This document shows positions 36,625 through 43,575 of a DNA stretch of 64,000 nt, piece after piece. The stretch's first letter is position 1; each line of letters begins with the position of its first letter. Made by a program: the position numbers and the translations under genes. The notes under the pieces were generated by a model. It saw nothing but the letters and a program-made list of their open reading frames with translations. It had not been told where the DNA came from and made no database searches. This DNA comes from CAYNVQ01 sp964400735 (GTDB lineage: Bacteria; Acidobacteriota; Aminicenantia; Aminicenantales; Aminicenantaceae), in contig CAYNVQ010000002.1 of the NCBI GenBank assembly GCA_964400735.1, forward strand, positions 248,001 to 312,000, read 5' to 3'.

Positions 36625-37099
36625 TTTTCGACTCCCTGCTGAAGAAAAGGAATGAACCGGTTAAAAAAATTACAGCTAGATATATTATGAGGGCTGGTCC
36701 GTGGGGGAGATGAGCTTTAAAAGACAAAAGCTTTTCGGCATTGGAAGTTTCATACCATTTCCAGCATATTGAACTCATGAAGGCCACTATAAATGCAATA
36801 GGATAGGCTTTAAGCCAGCTCAATTTTACCCTATCGTCGTAGACTGCATCGTATAAATCAGGAACCTTTTTTAATTTTCTCTTAAATAATAGGTTTATTG
36901 CTCCAGAGGCCAGTAGTGAGAACAGCCAAAATAAAGCTGAAATTTCTAGAGCCTTCTGCGCCCTATTAAAACTATACTTCACTAATCCTAGTCCTAAATA
37001 AGGTGTGATATACCACAGAAATGCTATTACGCTTGTAACAAATATGCCTCTGACAATATTTTTACGTATTCGGTTCATTTTTTCTATTTTTGTTATCAT
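36617..37099 (-). CDS. XRE-linked four-helix membrane protein (DUF2178-like), copy 1
   Basis: 160 residues from ATG 37099, set by GAGGAGG just upstream and by alignment with its paralog at 35884-36381. Four membrane segments, a cytoplasmic loop YDDRVKLSWLKAYPIAF, and WKWYETSNAEKLLSF before the last helix. It is the first gene of a three-gene AT-rich operon: membrane protein, XRE regulator, membrane protein. The two membrane proteins may form a heteromeric complex; this is inferred from their pairing and common origin. Confidence 0.72.
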   Translation of the reverse strand: MITKIEKMNRIRKNIVRGIFVTSVIAFLWYITPYLGLGLVKYSFNRAQKALEISALFWLFSLLASGAINLLFKRKLKKVPDLYDAVYDDRVKLSWLKAYPIAFIVAFMSSICWKWYETSNAEKLLSFKAHLPHGPALIIYLAVIFLTGSFLFFSRESKNV

Positions 37100-37141
37100 C
37101 ACACCTCCTCTGGAAGCCAGTAAGTTAATTGTCTTGAACAT

Positions 37142-37170
37142 AATATATATAATTATTAACAATATGTCAA
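37142..37170 (-). promoter_or_regulatory. sigma70-type promoter of the XRE operon
   Basis: On the minus strand TTGACA (37170-37165), 17-nt spacer, TATATT (37147-37142). The leader is about 36 nt with GAGGAGG near its end. The very AT-rich spacer and flanks could also hold XRE binding sites. Confidence 0.6.
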
Positions 37171-37375
37171 ATATAATTAACATTTAATAAAGATAAAAAA
37201 AGGAGTTGTGGGCAAGACTATTAAGGAAATTGAGGGTAACAAAAGGGTTCTAAAAAGGAGTTGAGACCCCACATAGCCAGAATCAAAAATATTCCCTTCA
37301 TGAGATACCCTAAGGGATGTTTTTATTCATGTTTTGATCAGGGGGCATCGATGTCTTCGAGATGTTGATGTGTGT

Positions 37376-37404
37376 TTGACAGGAGTCGTTTTAAAATCTA
37401 TAAA
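37376..37404 (+). promoter_or_regulatory. strong sigma70-type promoter for Gfo/Idh gene
   Basis: TTGACA (37376-37381), 17-nt spacer, TATAAA (37399-37404): near-consensus. Transcription should start near 37411, 35 nt before the ATG. Confidence 0.68.
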
Positions 37405-37445
37405 GAAGAGAATGCTCAGAGGGAAATGAATCAGAGAGGTCAGCT

Positions 37446-38573
37446 ATGAAGGAATATCTTGAAAAGGAAATGCTAAAGGAAAAAAGGGGGTCGGGCCTTG
37501 ATCAGAGGGGGAAAAAGGGTGTGGGCGTGATCGGTCTCCACGAAGGGCGAACCTTGCTTGTGGGATTGAACCGTGCCCGGTTTGCCAAAGCGGTGGCCGG
37601 GTGCGACATGGAGGCGAAGAAAATAGAGGCTGTTAAGGCGGAACTGCCTGACCTTTTTTACACACTCGACTACGACGATATGCTCCTAAGACCAGATGTC
37701 GAGATCGTGGCCATCTACACGCCGGATGCCCTTCATGGGGAACATATCAAGGCGGCATTCGAAGCAGGGAAGGATGTGATCTGCACCAAGCCGCTGGTGA
37801 ATAATATGAAGGATGCCCAAAAAATTTTGGCCTCAGCCCACAAGGCAGGAAGAAAACTCCTGGTGGGCCAGAGCACGCGGTTTTTCGAGTCCTTTCAGAG
37901 ACAGCGCAGGGCTTTCGAAAGCGGCAAAGTCGGCGATCTGGAGTTCGTGGACGCCCATTACATCCACCGGATGGATTGGTTCTACGAGAAAAGCCCGTGG
38001 GCGGCCACCGACACGGATTGGATTTTTCTGGGCCTGAGCCACCCCATCGACCTACTCCGTTGGTATTTAGGACCAATCCAAGAGGTACAGGCCTATGGCA
38101 ATGGCTCCAGCCTGGGATTGTCATACGGGCTGAAAGGTTTCGACATCTACACCGTGAATGTGAAGGCAAGAGGCGGACGGATCGGCCGGGCCTTCGGTCA
38201 CTACGGCCTCCACGAACTTCCCAGTGCCCGCAACGCCATCGAACTTATGCTCTATGGGACCAAAAAGACTTCTTTTGCCCAATACCACGATATGAAATAC
38301 AGATACAATGCCCCTGACGGGACAGAAATCTGTGAAGATCCACTTTACGCCTACCGGCATTATTATTTCAACAGCGAGATCCACGGCATGCACTTCGGTG
38401 AGTTCGCCAACTACACGGATTATTTTGCCGAGGCCCTGATCGAGAACAGACCTTTTTCCCCTGACCTGATCGAGGGATTGGAGACTTTTTGTGTGATGGA
38501 AGCCGTGCGCAGGTCGGCTCAGGAAGGCCAACCGGTTAAGATCGAGCCGATTTTACGTGAGTTGGGATTATGA
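37446..38573 (+). CDS. Gfo/Idh/MocA family oxidoreductase, cytoplasmic
   Basis: 375 residues, no signal peptide. The Rossmann region begins at about residue 27 (GVGVIGLHEGRTLLVGLNRA, with an altered glycine motif). VICTKPLVNNMKDAQK holds the conserved Lys-Pro. The C-terminal domain contains FLGLSHPIDLLRWYLG with the conserved Asp/His area. The charged 25-residue N-terminal extension is atypical. A sugar or inositol dehydrogenase is likely; the substrate is unknown. AGAGG lies before the ATG. It is a separate unit with its own near-consensus promoter. Confidence 0.87.
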   Translation: MKEYLEKEMLKEKRGSGLDQRGKKGVGVIGLHEGRTLLVGLNRARFAKAVAGCDMEAKKIEAVKAELPDLFYTLDYDDMLLRPDVEIVAIYTPDALHGEHIKAAFEAGKDVICTKPLVNNMKDAQKILASAHKAGRKLLVGQSTRFFESFQRQRRAFESGKVGDLEFVDAHYIHRMDWFYEKSPWAATDTDWIFLGLSHPIDLLRWYLGPIQEVQAYGNGSSLGLSYGLKGFDIYTVNVKARGGRIGRAFGHYGLHELPSARNAIELMLYGTKKTSFAQYHDMKYRYNAPDGTEICEDPLYAYRHYYFNSEIHGMHFGEFANYTDYFAEALIENRPFSPDLIEGLETFCVMEAVRRSAQEGQPVKIEPILRELGL

Positions 38574-38612
38574 TAAAGAAAACGGCGCGAGGCGGAGAAG
38601 AAATATCGTTAC

Positions 38613-39365
38613 CTAGAAAAAGACCTCGTACCTCATGTCTTTCTTCTTCAATTCTCGAGTGAGCCGTTCCTTGTATTCAAGAAAGAAAGAGTCCTTCAGT
38701 GCCTCCTTTTTGCCGATGGCCTCATAGAACCTCCTGATCGTATCCGTATAGTTCATCCTGTCGATGTACACGTAATCGACCTTTCCTTCTAAGCTTTTTA
38801 TGAGATTTTCGGGATTTCCGGGCAGGAGGGGGCCTATGAAGGCAAAGGTCCGGGTCCCTGCCTCATGAATTTTTTCCAGAGTCTCTATTCTGTCTTTTAC
38901 CGGTGATGCCATAGGTTCGAAAAGCTTGGCCATCCTCTCGTCGTCGGTCGTGATGGTGAAACCCACATCGATGACCTCGAAATGATGCAGGAGGTCCAGA
39001 TCCCGGAGAATGAGCTTCGACTTTGTCTGGACAGTTAAAGGAAACTGTTTTTCCAGGAGCGCCTCCAAACACCGCCTGGTCAGCCTGTACTTGGCTTCCA
39101 GGGGCTGGTAGGGATCGCACACCGAAGAAATCCAGACCGTTCCTTTTTTGGCCCGCTCCAGCTGCTTCCTCAGTAATTCCGGCGCGTTCACCTTCACATC
39201 CACGAATTCTCCCCAGGGTTCGCTGTGGCCGGAGTAGCGCCGCATGAACAAGCGGGCATAACAGTAGCGGCAGTTCGTCTGGCAGCCGGTATAGGGGTTG
39301 AGGCAGTAGTCGAATATTTTCGACTTATTCAAAATGCTCTTGGCCTGAATTTCTCGTACAATCAT
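38613..39365 (-). CDS. radical SAM protein, spore-photoproduct-lyase-related
   Basis: 250 residues. NPYTGCQTNCRYCYARLFMRRY gives the CxxxCxxC site for the 4Fe-4S cluster that binds S-adenosylmethionine. VWISSVCDPYQPLEAKYRLT and LTVQTKSKLILRDLDLL match the SplB-related radical SAM group (Rv2578c-like), of unknown substrate and distinct from true photoproduct lyase. Cytoplasmic. Convergent with the Gfo/Idh gene and divergent from the ECF sigma gene. Confidence 0.88.
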   Translation of the reverse strand: MIVREIQAKSILNKSKIFDYCLNPYTGCQTNCRYCYARLFMRRYSGHSEPWGEFVDVKVNAPELLRKQLERAKKGTVWISSVCDPYQPLEAKYRLTRRCLEALLEKQFPLTVQTKSKLILRDLDLLHHFEVIDVGFTITTDDERMAKLFEPMASPVKDRIETLEKIHEAGTRTFAFIGPLLPGNPENLIKSLEGKVDYVYIDRMNYTDTIRRFYEAIGKKEALKDSFFLEYKERLTRELKKKDMRYEVFF

Positions 39366-39441
39366 AAGGTTTTGTCCGCAGGCCCGTGTGTTTCCTGGCG
39401 CATGATATTTTGCTTTTAAGGACTCATGCAGTCAAAAATTT

Positions 39442-39527
39442 CCAAAACCGTGATAAAGAAACAGCCGGAGAAGCTGAAGAGGAAGCCATCCGAAGGCGAG
39501 CGGGCTGACGTTTCAGCTTCTCCGACT
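39442..39527. repeat. dispersed palindromic repeat, copy B, with long hairpin
   Basis: 39463-39478 and 39512-39527 form 16-bp arms with one mismatch around a 33-nt loop. The left part matches 3601-3639, and 39499-39517 is the reverse complement of 3634-3652 with one mismatch. Lies between divergent genes, so it is not a terminator. No coding capacity. Likely a REP- or MITE-type unit. Confidence 0.6.
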
Positions 39528-39604
39528 GATTTAAAATCATCGCAGTTTGGAAAGGCTCACTTTCTCTAGTGAAATGCCTACTGTTATATTATAAGATATT
39601 TTTG

Positions 39605-39633
39605 TTGAAAAACCTGAATAATCCAGGATAAAT
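39605..39633 (+). promoter_or_regulatory. possible promoter for the ECF sigma gene
   Basis: TTGAAA (39605-39610) with GATAAA (39627-39632, 16-nt spacer) or ATAAAT (39628-39633, 17-nt spacer). The leader would be about 100 nt. No autoregulatory ECF-type promoter with correct spacing was found. Confidence 0.35.
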
Positions 39634-39737
39634 GAAAAAAGGCTTGTGCCAGAAGCAAGGGAATCGGAGAATCCATGCAATAAGTGCTTGGCTTTTCCGT
39701 CTATAAAGTTTGAAGAACCAATGAAGAAGAGACGATC

Positions 39738-40226
39738 ATGAGTAAATGGACTGAATTCTTTCGCCGGGAGCGCTCGCGGCTGGTGAGGTATGTGGGGCGC
39801 TTGATCGACGATGCGGCAGACCGGGAGGCCGAAGATATCGTACAGGATGTCATGCTCGGCGTTTTCGACAGGGCGGATATCACCGCCCCCATCGAAAACC
39901 TTTCGGCCTACATCTACCAGGCGATTCGAAATAAGGTCACCGACATTTTCAGGAAGAAAAGAGAAGTGATCCCCCTCCCGGATGAAATTCGAGATGCAGG
40001 TTATAGCACAGAAGATATGGTGGAAAGGAAAGAATTGGTCTATCATATCCACCAGGCTATAGATTCTCTTTCCCCCGAATCGAGGGCGGTCGTGATCGCT
40101 ACGGAATTCGAGGGGAGGACCTTCCGTGAGCTCTCTGAAGAATGGGGGGTTCCGATCGGGACTCTTCTGGCAAGAAAATCAAGGGCCCTTCAACAATTAA
40201 GAGAAAAACTAACCGGTTTAGTTTGA
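39738..40226 (+). CDS. ECF-type RNA polymerase sigma factor
   Basis: 162 residues. Region 2 covers about 6-75 (RREAEDIVQDVMLGVFDRAD-like block and IYQAIRNKVTDIFRKKR). Region 4 covers about 105-158 (LSPESRAVVIATEFEGRTF, RELSEEWGVPIGTLLARKSR). Only regions 2 and 4 are present, as in group 4 sigma factors. The gene is followed after 30 bp by a membrane protein on the same strand that may act as its partner. No classical anti-sigma with a zinc-binding HxxxCxxC motif is seen. Target promoters unknown. Confidence 0.9.
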   Translation: MSKWTEFFRRERSRLVRYVGRLIDDAADREAEDIVQDVMLGVFDRADITAPIENLSAYIYQAIRNKVTDIFRKKREVIPLPDEIRDAGYSTEDMVERKELVYHIHQAIDSLSPESRAVVIATEFEGRTFRELSEEWGVPIGTLLARKSRALQQLREKLTGLV

Positions 40227-40256
40227 AAAAAGAATAGAAAGAATAGGAGGAAACAA

Positions 40257-40703
40257 ATGCATAGAAACCATTTTCACAGACCAGGAGGCTTCGTGTCGGA
40301 TCGCGGCCCCAAAGCGCTGCGCATCGCCGGGATGACGTTAGTCGGAGTCGTTTTTGCGGCTCTGTTCGCCCTCGTTTTCGGATTTGTCGTCAAACTCTTG
40401 TGGAACTGGCTGATGCCGGCGATCTTCGGACTCGGAGTGATCACCTACTGGCAGGCATTCGGGATAGTTATCCTGGCTAAGCTTTTGTTCGGCGCATTCG
40501 GACATCATCACAAAGAACCTTCTGACCATTTCCACCGGAAATTCCAGGATTGGCGGGAGGATTACCAGGCTGATGTAAAAAGCGACGATATGATGGAAGG
40601 CTGGAAACACTACAAGCAGTACTGGAAGGAGGAAGGCAAAGCGGCATTCGAAGAATATCTGCGCCGGATGAAAGAACGGGAAGAGAAAAAAAGCGAGACT
40701 TGA
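40257..40703 (+). CDS. membrane protein co-transcribed with ECF sigma factor
   Basis: 148 residues with AGGAGG before the ATG. A basic N-terminus, two hydrophobic segments (about 20-45 and 48-70), a His-rich turn (FGHHHKEPSDHFHR) and a long acidic/basic helical tail (DWREDYQADVKSDDMMEG, RRMKEREEKKSET). The 30-bp gap to the sigma gene and the shared terminator indicate one operon. It could tether or sense for the sigma factor, but nothing resembles known anti-sigma domains. The His cluster might bind metal. No family recognised. Confidence 0.7.
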   Translation: MHRNHFHRPGGFVSDRGPKALRIAGMTLVGVVFAALFALVFGFVVKLLWNWLMPAIFGLGVITYWQAFGIVILAKLLFGAFGHHHKEPSDHFHRKFQDWREDYQADVKSDDMMEGWKHYKQYWKEEGKAAFEEYLRRMKEREEKKSET

Positions 40704-40733
40704 GAGGCTTTTTGGTCTAAAGGTTCAACGACT

Positions 40734-40768
40734 GCGGCCTGGGGTCAAACCCTGGGCCGCTTTTTTTT
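40734..40768 (+). terminator. rho-independent terminator of the sigma operon
   Basis: An 11-bp stem with two G-U pairs (GCGGCCTGGGG / CCCTGGGCCGC), loop TCAAA, followed by eight T residues. Starts 31 nt after the membrane-protein stop. Confidence 0.85.
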
Positions 40769-40777
40769 ATAGCGCTT

Positions 40778-40959
40778 TTATTCGGCGACACAAAAGAATT
40801 CTTTATTGCAGGTGTAGCATTTGTACCTAAAAACCAGGACATCGGGAGAATCCGGCAGAGGGCAGGCTTTGGCACCGATTCCCCCTATCTTAACGACGAA
40901 AGTGGACCGGCAGTGGGGACAATTTCCATCTTCGGAGAGGAGTATTTTTTTTGTTTCAT
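40778..40959 (-). CDS. mini zinc-ribbon protein, frame broken at an A8 tract
   Basis: From ATG 40959 (AGAGG 5 nt upstream) the frame reads MKQKK and then diverges into a non-protein-like tail with an early stop. A -1 shift within the run of eight A (plus strand 40945-40952) joins it to a frame encoding ILLSEDGNCPHCRSTF, then YKCYTCNKEFFCVAE to a stop at 40778-40780. CPHC and CYTC are the two cysteine pairs of a zinc ribbon of about 60 residues. Either a one-base indel (sequence error or mutation) or programmed slippage explains it. It starts 17 bp after the methyltransferase stop, same strand. Confidence 0.55.
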
Positions 40960-40975
40960 TCTTACCTCTGGAGCG

Positions 40976-41833
40976 CTATTTTTTGTACACATAGATGGTG
41001 TGAAGTTGTCCGTCGCCGGTGGTGAGCTCATCGTAGGCAATCTCCTTTTTTTCCCAGCCAGGCATGTGATAATTATGGGAAACCACCCGGGCGCCCGCCT
41101 TGAGTTGTTTTTCCAGGAGAGGCCGCAATAGGGCATTCGATTCGGGAAGGAGATAGAGGGTAACGACCGTCGCTGGGGAGATATCGGCCTTCATGGCGTC
41201 CTGCTGGCGAAACTGCACCAGAGAGGCCACGCCGGCCTCGATTGCATTCGCCGTTGATTCCTTTATTCGTTCGGGATCGAGATCGATGCCCACGCCGCGC
41301 GCTCCGTACTTTTTTGCGGCTGTGATCACGATCCGGCCATCGCCGCAGCCCAGGTCGTAGACGACATCTTTCTGTGTCACTTGGGCCATTTCGAGCATTT
41401 TTTCGACCACAGCCATAGGGGTTGCCACAAAAGGGGCCAGATCCGGAGCGTCCGTCCGGCTGTGGGACCCTTCGTAGAGTTCTAGGGTCTCGTTTTCGCT
41501 GTAGCGAAAGGTATAGGCTTTGCCGGGATCGAGGCGGTAGGTAATCGTATTTCCTTGACTCTGGAAGGAGATAACGAGAGGTATTCCTTCCGTAAAGCGG
41601 GCCAAGAAATCGACTTCCAGCCTCATTTCTTTAGGCGGAGTGGTAGCGTGAGCAGGCTTGATGGTATAGGCTACGATCTTATCCGTCAGATTACGTATGG
41701 CGATTTCCTCAGCCTGGTATGATGAGGCTTCTTGTGCCGGTCTCAGGTCAGGATCAGTGACCAACCCAGACAAATGAAGCCCTGGAAGTAAGATCGCCGT
41801 CAAAATAAAGAGCGAAAAGAATTTTTTTCTCAT
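40976..41833 (-). CDS. exported SAM-dependent methyltransferase-like protein
   Basis: 285 residues from ATG 41833, which gives a signal peptide (RKKFFSLFILTAILLPG). An N-terminal beta-rich region of about 120 residues precedes a class I methyltransferase fold: DVVYDLGCGDGRIVITAAKK (motif I), GVGIDLDPERIKES (acidic loop) and TVVTLYLLPESNALLRPLLE (motif IV region). A SAM-dependent enzyme outside the cytoplasm is hard to supply with SAM, so the leader may instead be a membrane anchor with the enzyme inside; this is unresolved. The ribosome site is weak. Followed by the mini zinc ribbon. Confidence 0.78.
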   Translation of the reverse strand: MRKKFFSLFILTAILLPGLHLSGLVTDPDLRPAQEASSYQAEEIAIRNLTDKIVAYTIKPAHATTPPKEMRLEVDFLARFTEGIPLVISFQSQGNTITYRLDPGKAYTFRYSENETLELYEGSHSRTDAPDLAPFVATPMAVVEKMLEMAQVTQKDVVYDLGCGDGRIVITAAKKYGARGVGIDLDPERIKESTANAIEAGVASLVQFRQQDAMKADISPATVVTLYLLPESNALLRPLLEKQLKAGARVVSHNYHMPGWEKKEIAYDELTTGDGQLHTIYVYKK

Positions 41834-42015
41834 TGTGGTCAGCCGGAGTATAAGATAGCAAAGTCGTCGCTCCAGGTCAAAATAAAATAGGGAAACAAAG
41901 CACTCTCGCTCGCCTCGGGATGGGTTCCTAGCCGGCTTACCTGATAGATAAAAAATCGTCTCGTAAATAAGGATTTTTTCTCGGGGAAAAATTTGTTTCG
42001 AGAAAGTAAACATTT

Positions 42016-42043
42016 TTGGCTGAATTGAGTATTTAATTATGAA
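42016..42043 (+). promoter_or_regulatory. possible promoter of the repeat-protein gene
   Basis: TTGGCT (42016-42021), 16-nt spacer, TATGAA (42038-42043), placing the start about 17 nt before the ATG with TCCGGAGG between. Confidence 0.35.
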
Positions 42044-42066
42044 GGATTTAATTCCGGAGGTTAATC

Positions 42067-43167
42067 ATGAAAAAGCATGCCTGGTGTGTATCCTTTGTTT
42101 TTATTCTATTGTGTCTTTCGGGGCCGGCAGCATCCCAGAACCACATGCAGGGAAAATGGAAGGCCAGGATGGTTGATGGAAAAATCAGCCTTCAAATGCG
42201 GATCATCCAAAAAAGAGAATATGGAGACTGGCAATTTTCTCGGAACTTTCAGATGTCCGATTTCGAAGGATTGGAATGGGGAAGGAAGGCTGAATTCCGG
42301 TTGGTTCGTGAAGCCGGCACGATAGCCTTCGAAGGAGAGTTTTCTGAAGATTCCGCTTCTGGGAATTTTGCCTTTTATCCCAGTCAGGAATTCAGGGATT
42401 TCCTCCAAAAAAAGGGATTCGGGGATGTCGAGGATAAGGATATGATGTTATTTTGCATGAACGACATCTCCATGGAGTATGTCAACGGCCTCTTTGATCT
42501 CGGCTATTCGGACCTTTCGCTTTCCCAACTCTTGTCCTTCGCCATTCATGATGTAACGATCGATTTCATCAAGGAAATCCATACCCTCGGGTATAAAAAC
42601 ATCTCACCCTCTAACCTGATTAGCTTCCGGATTCATGACGTCGAGCCCGAATATATAAAGAGCCTTCGGGATTTGGGATACAAGAATCTTTCTCCATCAA
42701 ATCTCATCTCCTTTGCCATTCACGATGTGGATGTCGATTTCATCAGGGCAATGGATTCAATGGGATACCGGGATATCGATCCCTCAGGGCTTATTTCCTT
42801 TGCCATCCATGATGTGACAGCCGATTTTGTGAAAGAGATGGCCTCTCTGGGCTATAAAGATTTGGGGGCTTCGAATCTGATCAGTTTTCGCATCCATGAT
42901 GTGGAGCCGAGCTTCGTGAGAAAGCTAAGTGACCTGGGGTATAAAAAGCTTTCTCCTTCGAACTTGATCTCCTTTGCTATCCACGATGTGACCCCCGACT
43001 TCATCGAGGACATTCAATCCCTGGGATACAAGGATATATCCGCTCAGCACCTAATCAGTTTTCGCATCCACGATGTGGATAAGGACTTTATTGAGCGTAT
43101 GAATAAAAAATGGGAAGAAAAACTCTCTCCCAGCAAGATTATTAGTCTGAAAATTCATGAGTTCTAG
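42067..43167 (+). CDS. exported protein with eight to nine 27-residue repeats
   Basis: 366 residues. Signal peptide (about 1-24), a 90-residue beta-rich N-terminal part (GKWKARMVDGKISLQMRI), then eight to nine units of 27 residues with consensus LGYKxLSPSNLISFxIHDVxxDFI. The residue before IHDV is Ala or Arg. The last unit stops after KIHEF. Comparable repeats (GYxxLSxDDLIxLRxHGV) occur in C-termini of acidobacterial M56/BlaR1-type proteins, recalled from family knowledge. Each unit likely forms two helices, giving a solenoid for protein binding. CGGAGG precedes the ATG. Upstream of rpoD, but 408 bp apart. Confidence 0.75.
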   Translation: MKKHAWCVSFVFILLCLSGPAASQNHMQGKWKARMVDGKISLQMRIIQKREYGDWQFSRNFQMSDFEGLEWGRKAEFRLVREAGTIAFEGEFSEDSASGNFAFYPSQEFRDFLQKKGFGDVEDKDMMLFCMNDISMEYVNGLFDLGYSDLSLSQLLSFAIHDVTIDFIKEIHTLGYKNISPSNLISFRIHDVEPEYIKSLRDLGYKNLSPSNLISFAIHDVDVDFIRAMDSMGYRDIDPSGLISFAIHDVTADFVKEMASLGYKDLGASNLISFRIHDVEPSFVRKLSDLGYKKLSPSNLISFAIHDVTPDFIEDIQSLGYKDISAQHLISFRIHDVDKDFIERMNKKWEEKLSPSKIISLKIHEF

Positions 43168-43575
43168 TCTGTTAAAGAGATTTTCTTTTTTTGTCTGGAT
43201 AGTAAATAACGATTTGAGTATTTTCTGATTCTTGCCTGGTTAGCTTTTTCTGGATAGCCTGCTAGATGGATAGTCCGGTCGATGTGAGGGACAAAAATGT
43301 CCAGAATCCAGAGTCCTGTCAGAGTAGAATCTTAGACTGTTCGCGTGAGTCGTTGAAAAGTCATGTCTGAGAGTCCATCCTTCATTTAAATCTCAACTTT
43401 TCGGGCGTTCTAAACGTATTAAGTATAGGCTGTCCAAAAACCTTCATCGGCTGGGAGAAAGGGTGGCCGCTCGATTTAGCCTGAAAAAAAAGTAAAAAAG
43501 TTGAGGAAAATTGAAACGAAATCGGTTATAATCTAGTTTCACAGTATGTCGATAGGAATTATAGGGGAATGAAAG
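43168..43575. other. 408-bp gap upstream of rpoD, with a -10 box
   Basis: No gene seen. A TATAAT at 43527-43532, 44 nt before the rpoD ATG, is a good -10 element, but no -35 lies at standard spacing. The gene may have an extended leader or an activator-dependent promoter. Confidence 0.4.

Noticed and set aside
39660..39703. GGAATC and CGTCTA as an autoregulated ECF promoter
   Set aside because: The spacing is 32 nt, far from the 16-17 nt needed.
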